This document shows, piece after piece, positions 17,254 to 25,247 of a DNA stretch of 64,000 nucleotides. The DNA comes from Cellvibrionaceae bacterium (lineage in GTDB: Bacteria > Pseudomonadota > Gammaproteobacteria > Pseudomonadales > Cellvibrionaceae). The notes under the pieces are model-generated. The model saw only the letters and a list, made by a program, of their open reading frames with translations, did not search any database and was not told the origin of the DNA. Where the stretch lies: NCBI GenBank assembly GCA_021151695.1, contig JAGKWU010000015.1:31990-95989 (forward strand), written 5' to 3'. Positions within the stretch are counted from its first letter, which is position 1. Every line of letters starts with the position of its first letter. A program made the translations under genes and the position numbers.

Positions 17254-18093
17254 ATGAAAATTCTTGAAGAACGTTTTGCCGTCCACCTGGATGACTACAA
17301 ACACTACGACACTGCCAAACTGCGCAAGCATTTTTTGATTGAGCAGGTGTTTGCGGCTGACGAGATTCTCTTCACTTACACTCACTATGAGCGCCTGATG
17401 GTGGGTGGTGCCATGCCCGTTAATCAATCGGTCGCATTGGGCGTTTACGATCAACTGAAAGCCGAATACTTTTTACAACGCCGCGAGCTGGGTGCAATCA
17501 ATATCGGTGGCCCCGGGAAAGTCACGGTTGACGGCACTGAATATGCAATCAATACCAAAGAGGCCCTCTATATCGGCCGCGGTGCAAAAGACGTAGTGTT
17601 CAGCAGCAACGATGCCAGTAATCCTGCCAAGTTTTATATCAATTCCACACCAGCACACCACAGTTATCCCACCAAAAAAGTGGATAAAGAAAACGGCAAG
17701 GTGTTGCACATGGGCAACAGCGATACCTGCAACGAGCGCGATATTTATCAGCTGATGATCAGCACTGTGATTGACACTTGCCAATTGCAAATGGGCATGA
17801 CCGAATTAAAGCCCGGCAGTATTTGGAACACCATGCCGATGCACACCCACAGTCGTCGTATGGAAGCTTATTTTTATTTCAATATTCCCGATACTCATGC
17901 CGTATGCCACTTCATGGGCCCGGCGGAAGAGACTCGCCATATTTGGGTTGGCAACGAGCAAGCGGTTGTTTCGCCGCCATGGTCTATGCACTCAGGTGTA
18001 GGCACAGCCAACTACACATTTATCTGGGGCATGGCTGGCGAAAACCACGACTATACGGATATGGATTTCCATAAGCCGAGTGATGTTCGTTAA
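17254..18093 (+). CDS. kduI: 5-keto-4-deoxyuronate isomerase
   Basis: Converts 5-keto-4-deoxyuronate (DKI) to 2,5-diketo-3-deoxygluconate. 279 residues, the usual length, starting MKILEERFAVHLDDYKHYDT. The cupin metal site MPMHTHSRRMEAYFYF (about residues 193-208) supplies the His/His/Glu ligands, and a later SPPWSMHSG supplies a further His. GAAGG sits 6 nt before the ATG. It lies 52 bp after the GH105 fusion and before kduD, though a palindromic repeat separates it from kduD. Confidence 0.95.
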   Translation: MKILEERFAVHLDDYKHYDTAKLRKHFLIEQVFAADEILFTYTHYERLMVGGAMPVNQSVALGVYDQLKAEYFLQRRELGAINIGGPGKVTVDGTEYAINTKEALYIGRGAKDVVFSSNDASNPAKFYINSTPAHHSYPTKKVDKENGKVLHMGNSDTCNERDIYQLMISTVIDTCQLQMGMTELKPGSIWNTMPMHTHSRRMEAYFYFNIPDTHAVCHFMGPAEETRHIWVGNEQAVVSPPWSMHSGVGTANYTFIWGMAGENHDYTDMDFHKPSDVR

Positions 18094-18146
18094 ATCAAAG
18101 GGAAGAGGCTTGAATTTATCTTTGCGCCTGATCTAATTATTAAATA

Positions 18147-18230
18147 GGGAATCGTCATCCTCGCGTAGCGGGGATCCAGTTCTTGATTTTTAAAAGCTGG
18201 ATTCCCGTTACGCGAGGATGACGACGTCCC
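18147..18230. repeat. Interspersed palindromic repeat, copy 1
   Basis: Two inverted arms, about 33 bp each, one beginning GGGAATCGTCATCCTCGC and the other ending GAGGATGACGACGTCCC, with inner GGATCCAG/CTGGATTC. The loop of about 17 bp is not conserved with other copies. It sits between kduI and kduD. Confidence 0.85.
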
Positions 18231-18251
18231 ACAAAAACAGAAGCGAACACT

Positions 18252-19046
18252 ATGACTCATCATCTTTTCGATTTAACTGGAAAAATCGCCGTAGTCACCG
18301 GCGCCACTCATGGTTTGGGTATGGCTATGGCATCCGGCCTCGCCAGCGCCGGCGCCACCTTGATTATCAATGGTAACTCCTCGCAAGAAAAAATTGATAC
18401 CGCGGTAAACTGGTATCGCGAAAAAGGTTTCAAAGCCTACGGCTATAAATTCAATGTGACCGACGAAGATCAAGTGACTGCTGCCGTTGAACAAATCGAA
18501 AAACATCACGGTCCCATCGATATATTGATTAACAACGCCGGTATTATTAAACGCACACCGTTACTGGAAATGTCGCTGGAAGATTTTGAAGAAGTGATCA
18601 AAATTGATTTAACCGGTGTGTTCACCATGACGCGCCCGGTTGCGCGGAAAATGGTTGAGCGTCGTCAGGGAAAAATTATCAATATCTGCTCCATGATGAG
18701 CGAGCTGGGCCGCAACTCTGTCGGCGCTTATGCTGCCGCTAAAGGCGGTTTGAAAATGCTCACCAAAAATATGGCGACTGAATGGGCAAAATATAATGTG
18801 CAGGTAAATGGTATTGGCCCAGGTTATTTCGCCACCAGCCAGACGGAACCTATTCGTGTGGCTGGTCATCCATTCAACGACTTTATTATCAACCGCACAC
18901 CCGCCGCCAAATGGGGTGACCCGGATGATCTGCAGGGCGCTACCATTTTCCTCGCCTCCAAGGCTTCTGATTTTGTCACTGGCCAAATCGTTTACGTTGA
19001 TGGCGGTATCCTTGCCACTATCGGTAAACCCAGCAACGAAGCTTGA
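18252..19046 (+). CDS. kduD: 2-dehydro-3-deoxygluconate 5-dehydrogenase
   Basis: Short-chain dehydrogenase reducing 2,5-diketo-3-deoxygluconate to KDG, the substrate of KdgK. 264 residues with cofactor loop TGATHGLG (about 16-23), NNAG (about 95-98), catalytic Ser in NICSMMSELG and YAAAK near residue 160. The C-terminal VDGG is typical of the family. No strong ribosome site is seen (AAGCGAAC upstream). It follows kduI, completing the unsaturated-uronate branch. Other SDR reactions are possible, but the context makes KduD most likely. Confidence 0.92.
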   Translation: MTHHLFDLTGKIAVVTGATHGLGMAMASGLASAGATLIINGNSSQEKIDTAVNWYREKGFKAYGYKFNVTDEDQVTAAVEQIEKHHGPIDILINNAGIIKRTPLLEMSLEDFEEVIKIDLTGVFTMTRPVARKMVERRQGKIINICSMMSELGRNSVGAYAAAKGGLKMLTKNMATEWAKYNVQVNGIGPGYFATSQTEPIRVAGHPFNDFIINRTPAAKWGDPDDLQGATIFLASKASDFVTGQIVYVDGGILATIGKPSNEA

Positions 19047-19052
19047 TAGAAG

Positions 19053-19088
19053 CGGCCATAGCAAAGACTATGGCCGTTATTTTTTGGC
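19053..19088 (+). terminator. Terminator after kduD
   Basis: 9-bp stem CGGCCATAG/CTATGGCCG with loop CAAAGA, followed by TTATTTTTT. It closes the pectin run. Confidence 0.8.
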
Positions 19089-19174
19089 AAATCCCACATC
19101 CACAACTTCTTTCACTGGCATCTACCGGATTCTTATGCTGCACTTAGGGCACTGATTTAGCCCGAGTAGCTACC

Positions 19175-19582
19175 ATGACTGATCCCTTTTTCGACAACCT
19201 TCCTGAACAAGAGCAACCCAAGGGCACCCTGACCCTGCAAACCCTTTCCATGCCCGCTAATACCAATCCCCACGGCGATATCTTCGGCGGCTGGCTGCTA
19301 TCCCAAATGGATATTGCCGGTGCCGTACTGGCACTTGAGGTAGCCCAGGGCAAGGTGACAACCGTCGCGGTTAGCGGCATGACGTTCCTGCGGCCGGTTC
19401 CCGTGGGCACCCTGGTGAGCTGTTATGCCTTGTTGCAAGCCATAGGCACTACCTCTATCACGGTGGGAGTGGAGGTTTGGATCAAAGACTTTATCAACCA
19501 CAAAACCATGAAGGTCACCGAGGGCAATTTTGTGTATGTTGCGATTGATGACCAGGGGAAAAAACGCAAAGTAATTGTCTAG
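19175..19582 (+). CDS. yciA: Acyl-CoA thioesterase, YciA type
   Basis: 135-residue hotdog-fold thioesterase hydrolysing acyl-CoA in the cytoplasm. Signature PHGDIFGGWLLSQMDIAGAV (about residues 30-49) is the YciA/BFIT hotdog helix with the catalytic Asp. GMTFLRPVPVGTLVSCY and VTEGNFVYVAID follow. No clear ribosome site precedes the ATG. It lies outside the sugar-acid cluster, after a terminator, and is probably a housekeeping gene. Confidence 0.88.
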   Translation: MTDPFFDNLPEQEQPKGTLTLQTLSMPANTNPHGDIFGGWLLSQMDIAGAVLALEVAQGKVTTVAVSGMTFLRPVPVGTLVSCYALLQAIGTTSITVGVEVWIKDFINHKTMKVTEGNFVYVAIDDQGKKRKVIV

Positions 19583-19811
19583 ATAAGGGATGGCAGCGTT
19601 TCGCTGACGTAGTTTTCTGATCAAATCGCACCAGAATTTCGATGAGTTATCCGCAACTTTTTCACCTGAAAAAAATAATCGATAATTTTCAATGGGATAC
19701 AGAACCAGCCTGAAAACCGCTGGTCTTTGCCTTAAGCCCGGCTATTTTTTATCAGCTGCTTTTTTTGAAAATTTGCGGATAATAAATTTTAACGTCTGTT
19801 CATGAGTAGCT

Positions 19812-20375
19812 ATGAGCATGTTTAAAGATTCTTCTTCAGGTTATGGATTAGTCACTATTGCACTGCATTGGGTCTGTGCACTGCTGATATTTTTTCTATT
19901 CGGCTTGGGTGTTTATATGCGCGGGCTGGACTATTACTCGCCCTGGTACCACAAGGGGCCAGAGCTACATATAGCGCTTGGCATTCTCATATTTACCTTG
20001 ATGGTGTTACGGCTTTTCTGGCGTTTGCGCGGCCCACAACCGGAAGACATAGCAAGTATCAGTAAGGCAAATCTGGCCGCCGCCAAACTGGTTAAATTTT
20101 TGTTATACCTTGGCGTGTTTGTTATTTGCTTCAGTGGTTATCTGATTACAACAGCCGAGGGCGATGCTGCAAATTTTTTTGGCATATTTAGTATTCCTGC
20201 AACACTCAAGCTAACCGCCGATCAAGTGGATCTGGCCGGAAAAATTCACAAGTACGTGGCCTGGAGCCTGGTGTTTATTGCAGTAGCCCACGCGCTTGCA
20301 GCACTGTTCCATCACTTTTTTAAACGCGATAAAACGCTGGTGCGCATGCTAAAGCCCGCTGGCAAATCCGAGTAA
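19812..20375 (+). CDS. Cytochrome b561
   Basis: 187-residue inner-membrane di-haem cytochrome with four hydrophobic segments. Candidate haem ligands are His in IALHWV (segment 1), PELHIALG (segment 2) and the two His-rich sites KIHKYVAW and VAHALAALFHH at the end. This is the bacterial CybB family, which transfers electrons between quinol and periplasmic partners. It precedes a YceI gene by 27 bp, a pairing seen in many proteobacteria, suggesting a two-gene operon. Confidence 0.9.
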   Translation: MSMFKDSSSGYGLVTIALHWVCALLIFFLFGLGVYMRGLDYYSPWYHKGPELHIALGILIFTLMVLRLFWRLRGPQPEDIASISKANLAAAKLVKFLLYLGVFVICFSGYLITTAEGDAANFFGIFSIPATLKLTADQVDLAGKIHKYVAWSLVFIAVAHALAALFHHFFKRDKTLVRMLKPAGKSE

Positions 20376-20402
20376 ACTTTCTATCCCCAAAAGGAGACAA
20401 GC

Positions 20403-20999
20403 ATGATTAATTCTAGCATTCGCAAAAAAACACTGGCTGGCCTGGCAATAAGCAGTGCTGCACTATTTAGCCTGCCAACGTTTGCAGCTGACTACACTAT
20501 AGACACCAAGAACGCCCACGCATCCATCAACTTTTCCATCAAGCACTTGGGCTACAGTGTGCTCACTGGTCGCTTTGACAAATTCGATGGCTCATTCAGT
20601 TATGATCCAGCCAAGCCAGAAGCCAGCAGTATCACCGTAACCATTGACACCAACAGCGTTAACTCCAACCATGCCGAGCGCGACAAACATTTGCGCAGCA
20701 AAGATTTTTTGAACGTGGAGAAATTTCCAACCTCCAGCTTCGTCAGTAAGAAATTTGCGGTAGGTGCGGATAAAACCAGCTTTGTTATCACCGGTGATCT
20801 GACATTAAACGGCGTAACCAAAAGCATCACCATCAATGCTACAAAAGTGGGTGAAGGTAATGACCCATGGGGCGGTTACCGCGCTGGCTTCGAAGGCAGC
20901 ACTGAGTTGAAACTGAAAGATTTCAATATCAACTTCGCCCTCGGCCCAGCATCAGAAACAGTGAAACTGAACCTGAATGTGGAAGGTGTGAAGAAGTAA
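20403..20999 (+). CDS. YceI family periplasmic protein
   Basis: 198 residues with a Sec signal peptide cleaved after FAA near residue 29. The mature lipocalin-like domain begins DYTIDTKNAHASINFSIKH and contains NSNHAERDKHLRSKDFL, both typical of YceI proteins that bind isoprenoid or quinone-like lipids. AAAGGAG precedes the ATG. It is the second gene of the b561-yceI pair. Confidence 0.93.
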   Translation: MINSSIRKKTLAGLAISSAALFSLPTFAADYTIDTKNAHASINFSIKHLGYSVLTGRFDKFDGSFSYDPAKPEASSITVTIDTNSVNSNHAERDKHLRSKDFLNVEKFPTSSFVSKKFAVGADKTSFVITGDLTLNGVTKSITINATKVGEGNDPWGGYRAGFEGSTELKLKDFNINFALGPASETVKLNLNVEGVKK

Positions 21000-21012
21000 T
21001 TTCTTCCGACTT

Positions 21013-21054
21013 AAAAAAGCCCTTGCCGTGCAAACGACAAGGGCTTTTTATTTT
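21013..21054. terminator. Bidirectional terminator between yceI and GH43
   Basis: Stem AAAAAGCCCTTG/CAAGGGCTTTTT with a 12-nt interior, T-rich on both strands. It separates convergent genes. Confidence 0.85.
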
Positions 21055-21069
21055 TACAGTAACTCTTCG

Positions 21070-22977
21070 TTAATTCGCAGAGCGCAATTGAAAGCGCTGG
21101 CAAATATTATCGAGCCATGTGTATTGATCAATCGTCGTTGAGTTAGCCAGTGCGCAATTGGTGACATCCAGCGATAAACCGCTTCCGCGGCCAATCATAC
21201 GCAGTGTGCCGTCGCTCTGCGGAATAATGCGGAACTGGCTCGCCGTAGTGCCGCAAGTACCCTGCACTAACGCAGCACCGGTGCTAGTAGATGCATTGCT
21301 TACCGCCAGGCACATGCTGGTATTGTGCGAAGGCTTTATCGCATAGTAACCGCTGTCAGCGTGCGTGAAAGTCCATTTCTGGCAGCTGGTGTCCAGCCAT
21401 TCGTATTGCGAAACCGCCGCGCCGCTCGCGGTTGAACAACTGGCAACGTCCAACACTTTTCCACTCAATGCGCTGGTAATAGCAACTGTACCTACCGGTT
21501 GCAAACGCCAATCCTGGCAGGCATTACCCAACGCACTCCACTGGTCAATCGCGGTATTTTCACTGGTGCCGCAATTCGCAACATCCAATACTTTTCCGCT
21601 GTTGCGGTTGGTGAGTTTGATCCAGCCATCACTGGTGTTGCTCAATTGCCACTGCTGGCAGTTATTGGCAAGCCAGCTGTATTGATCGACTATACCACCA
21701 TCGCTTGTACTGCAGTTGGTCATGTCTAATGACTTACCGCTGTTAGCGTTGACCAAACGGTAATAGCCATTCGCAGTAGAATCCACAACCCAATTACTTG
21801 AGGCTGCGCTGCACGCACGCAACACGGCTGCGCCGGAATTACTGGTGCTGTTACCGGAGATACCCAAACATAATCCATTGCTTCTGCTCACCAATTGAAA
21901 TTGCGCGCCCTTGGGAACCATGGTGATGCCACTGGTTTCACCGGAGGGAACTGTCACTGTTGTAGAGGTGGAAACTGGTGAGCCAAAATTTGGTGTGCCG
22001 TCGCTATTCCAGGTAATTTTTTGCACACGTGTCGAGCGAGTGCTGCCGCACCCATCACTGGATGAAGCATTACCATGATATACCAACCAATTTTCTGTTC
22101 CGTCAGGAGATGTAAAAAATCCATTGTGGCCCGGACCATAAACGCCGTTGGCTTTGCTGAACACAGCAGTAGATGTTTTAGTCCAGGAAGATGCCGACAA
22201 CGGATTGGTGCCTGTCAGTTCAAGTAGTCCAAGCTTGTAATCCGGTGTGCTGCAGGATGATGCAGAAATGGCCATAAAAGTATGACCGTTTTTTTGGATA
22301 ATCGCCGGACCTTCATTTACATTGGAACCCACCATTTCCCAGGAGTAGGTCGGTGTGGAAATCGCGACGGATGAACCAGTCAACGTCCAGGGATCGCTCA
22401 TCTTGCTGATAAAAATGGCTTGGTAGGAACCCACCCACTGCGACCAGAGCATATACAAACTGCCGCTGTATTCGAGATAGGAGCCATCAATATTCCAGTA
22501 GGACGAAATAGGTGTGCCCTTATATTTATAAGGCCCCATTGGATCATCGCCTTCAGATTCCAGCACTTGATTGCGCTGTCCGCCCAGATCGCTACTGACA
22601 CCGCCACTGAACATCAAATACCAGCGATAACCACTGGGGCCATTGATGCGATGAATTTCCGGCGCCCAGAAATTACAGCAGCGACTTGCCGTAGTATCTG
22701 ACCACACATACACAGCGGCCGCCGTTTTCAATCCATCGATAGTCGGTGATTTGCGCATGACTATCTGCGAATTCCAGGTGGTAGTCGTCAGATAGTAGTT
22801 ACCGTTGTAATACTCCAGCCATGGATCGGCGCCATTGCTGATCAGTGGATTGGTAAAGGTCGCCGCGCGTGCGTTGATGACAGATAACGCCAACAACACG
22901 CAAGTTGCCATAAAAAAATAAATCGCACGTAGAAATAGCTGGCCCGTGTTAGTGTCAGGCCGGTTAATTATTTTCAT
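21070..22977 (-). CDS. GH43 exo-alpha-L-arabinofuranosidase with lectin repeats
   Basis: 635 residues: signal peptide (about 1-37, ending INARA), GH43 five-bladed propeller (about 40-335), then about 280 residues of ricin-type beta-trefoil repeats (CBM13) with six QxW-like units such as CQQWQL, CQDWRL and CQKWTF, that is two trefoils. Catalytic residues are visible as Asp in NGADPW, Asp in WNIDGSY and Glu in NEGPAI. The LTTTTWNSQ segment resembles exo-1,5-alpha-arabinofuranosidases. ATG at 22977 has GAAGG upstream; the 21 residues before it are not used. It is a paralogue of the next minus-strand GH43. Confidence 0.85.
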   Translation of the reverse strand: MKIINRPDTNTGQLFLRAIYFFMATCVLLALSVINARAATFTNPLISNGADPWLEYYNGNYYLTTTTWNSQIVMRKSPTIDGLKTAAAVYVWSDTTASRCCNFWAPEIHRINGPSGYRWYLMFSGGVSSDLGGQRNQVLESEGDDPMGPYKYKGTPISSYWNIDGSYLEYSGSLYMLWSQWVGSYQAIFISKMSDPWTLTGSSVAISTPTYSWEMVGSNVNEGPAIIQKNGHTFMAISASSCSTPDYKLGLLELTGTNPLSASSWTKTSTAVFSKANGVYGPGHNGFFTSPDGTENWLVYHGNASSSDGCGSTRSTRVQKITWNSDGTPNFGSPVSTSTTVTVPSGETSGITMVPKGAQFQLVSRSNGLCLGISGNSTSNSGAAVLRACSAASSNWVVDSTANGYYRLVNANSGKSLDMTNCSTSDGGIVDQYSWLANNCQQWQLSNTSDGWIKLTNRNSGKVLDVANCGTSENTAIDQWSALGNACQDWRLQPVGTVAITSALSGKVLDVASCSTASGAAVSQYEWLDTSCQKWTFTHADSGYYAIKPSHNTSMCLAVSNASTSTGAALVQGTCGTTASQFRIIPQSDGTLRMIGRGSGLSLDVTNCALANSTTIDQYTWLDNICQRFQLRSAN

Positions 22978-23201
22978 GATTTTACCTTCGTTATTATTCA
23001 GACAGCCGAAAACCTCGGTTGCCCGATTGTGAAAAATCATCCTGAGGTTATTATTTTGTACTGCTTACTTCGTCAAAAAATTTCAGCATCCATGTGAAGC
23101 GGGTGTCGTGGGGAGGGATTAATTATTTTTTATAACTTAAAATTTTTGTTTTTATATTTAGTTCCTTAGAACAATCGAGCGAGGGAAACTTACTACATTC
23201 C

Positions 23202-23279
23202 GGGAATCGTCATCCCCGTAGGGGATCCAGTGTGGTTAACCCAAAAGGCGCTGGATCCCCTGCGGGGATGACGACTCCC
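23202..23279. repeat. Interspersed palindromic repeat, copy 2
   Basis: Arms beginning GGGAATCGTCATCCCCG and ending GGGGATGACGACTCCC around a 20-bp loop. It lies in the 357-bp gap between the two GH43 genes (22978-23334); the rest of the gap is AT-rich with no gene. Confidence 0.85.
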
Positions 23280-23334
23280 TATTTAACTATTTTTATCGCG
23301 CCCATAAGGAAGCGGGTAAATGGAAAATTAAGAC

Positions 23335-25197
23335 CTACTCCCCAACCGGCAACAACCTGAATTGCTGGCAAATCGTATTCAAATTAGGTGCAAGGTTGAG
23401 TGGAGTATGATTTGCAACACCACAGCTGGCCACATCAACTACCAAACCGGAAACACGGTTAATTAATTTCTGCGTGCCGTTGGATTGATAATCCACCCAC
23501 CACTGCGCGGTTTTATCGCCGCACTCGGCTGCTGTTAATGCAAAACCAGGTGTGATCGCTTTGCCGGTTACGCCGATGCATTGTTTATTGGCGTTTTGCA
23601 CAGAGTAGAAACCATTTTCTACATGCACAAACTGCCAGCGCTGCGCGGATTTTTGATTCCACTCATCTTGCTCCAAGGCAGCAGGTTTATTTTTTTCTGC
23701 TTTGGCGGCGCTCACTACCTTGCCGCTTTGCGTGCTGGCAATAACCGATTCGCCCGCTGGCTGAATGCGCCATGCTGTGCAATCGGCGCCATTGCAGTTG
23801 TCAGCGATCAACGGTTTTTGCGTGCCTTGGTTATTCAGGTTAAACCAGATGCCCGCTTCGGGTGGCAAGGCGGCTATAGCAATTTTCCATTGTTGCGCAG
23901 GATCGTTTTGCCACAGCGATGGACCGTAACCAGTATCTTTATTCACGAGCGTCAAACCCTGGCCGTTGACCAAACGGTATTGACCATCGGTGGTGTAATC
24001 GAGCGTCCAGGCTTCTGATGTAGCGCTGCAGGCAGCAGTACCACCTTCAGTATTCAAACAGAGATTATTTGCTTTATTAACCAGCTGAACTTTGGTGCCG
24101 GGAATAATGGTTCTGATAGGACCATTCTCACCAGAAGGTGAAGCGAGTTTTTGGCCGTTGGCAGCGGGTTGACCAAAATTAGGGACGGGGCCATTTGCCG
24201 ATTCGCTCCAGGTAAATTTTTGTGCGCGCAGTGCACGCGTTGGACCGCAGCCTTCTTCAGCTTTGGAGTTGCCGTGATATACCAGCCAATCCTCTGTGCC
24301 GTCGGGTGATTTAAAAAAGCCATTGTGGCCTGGCCCAAATACGCCGTTAGCTTTTTCGAAGAAAGGTTTTTCAATTTTGTGCCAGGCGTTTTCTGCCAAT
24401 GGATCTTTGCCGTTCAACTCCAACACACCGAGCTTGTAATCCTGCGTATTACAAAAGCTGGCGGAAAACACGATCATGGTCTTGCCATCTTTTTGCAATA
24501 CTTCCGGCCCTTCGTTCACCTTCATACCAGATTTTTCCCAGTCGAATGTCGGGTGCGAAATAATTTTCTTTTCGCCAACAATTGTCCAGGGGTTGGACAT
24601 TTTGGCCGCCCACAATAATTGCTCGTCTTTTTGCCACTCAGACCAGAGCAAATAGAGTTCGTTATTTACTTCCAGATAGGTGCCATCAATGTTCCAGCTT
24701 TTGGGCATGGGCGAGCCTTTGTAGGTATAAGGCCCCATAGGGTCATCGCCTTCACTTTCAATTACGCTTAAATGCTGGCCATCAAAATTATCTTTGGTGC
24801 CGGAGGTGTACATCACATACCAGCGCGGGCCCTTGGGGCTCATCAAACGATGAAATTCAAATGCCCAGAAATTACAGCAGCGATCAGCCGCACTCTCTGA
24901 CCAAATATTGATTGGTGTTGCCGTGGCGAGACCAGCGAGCGTTGGCGACTTTCGCATCACCAATTGCGACGTCCAGGTGGTGGTCGTTAAATAGTAATTG
25001 CCGTTATAAAACTGCAACCACGGGTCTGCACCATTGGGGATGATCGGATTGGTAAAGACTGGCCCTTGCTCGCTAGCGGCGACGACTGTCTTTGCCGGCT
25101 CAGGTTGCGCCACCGTTTTTTTTACGGGTTGTTCACCACAGGAAAATAATAAGCTGGCCGCGCAGACTGCACTCGCCAGAAAAATATACTTAACCAT
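23335..25197 (-). CDS. GH43 lipoprotein with degenerate lectin repeats
   Basis: 620 residues. The lipobox ending LLFSC (Cys near 20) marks a lipoprotein, unlike its secreted paralogue downstream. GH43 domain about 45-345 with NGADPW, WNIDGTY and NEGPEV as catalytic Asp/Asp/Glu. The C-terminal 270 residues retain ricin-type repeats (AQQWKI, AQRWQF, CQQFRL), but several Cys and Asp positions of the paralogue are lost, so sugar binding is uncertain. ATG at 25197 has GGGTGG immediately upstream. It starts 50 bp after the GH97 stop, so GH97-GH43 probably form one operon. Confidence 0.85.
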   Translation of the reverse strand: MVKYIFLASAVCAASLLFSCGEQPVKKTVAQPEPAKTVVAASEQGPVFTNPIIPNGADPWLQFYNGNYYLTTTTWTSQLVMRKSPTLAGLATATPINIWSESAADRCCNFWAFEFHRLMSPKGPRWYVMYTSGTKDNFDGQHLSVIESEGDDPMGPYTYKGSPMPKSWNIDGTYLEVNNELYLLWSEWQKDEQLLWAAKMSNPWTIVGEKKIISHPTFDWEKSGMKVNEGPEVLQKDGKTMIVFSASFCNTQDYKLGVLELNGKDPLAENAWHKIEKPFFEKANGVFGPGHNGFFKSPDGTEDWLVYHGNSKAEEGCGPTRALRAQKFTWSESANGPVPNFGQPAANGQKLASPSGENGPIRTIIPGTKVQLVNKANNLCLNTEGGTAACSATSEAWTLDYTTDGQYRLVNGQGLTLVNKDTGYGPSLWQNDPAQQWKIAIAALPPEAGIWFNLNNQGTQKPLIADNCNGADCTAWRIQPAGESVIASTQSGKVVSAAKAEKNKPAALEQDEWNQKSAQRWQFVHVENGFYSVQNANKQCIGVTGKAITPGFALTAAECGDKTAQWWVDYQSNGTQKLINRVSGLVVDVASCGVANHTPLNLAPNLNTICQQFRLLPVGE

Positions 25198-25247
25198 TTG
25201 CCACCCCAAAAGTTAGCTGTAAAAACTCTGTACAAAAGTATGGTGCT

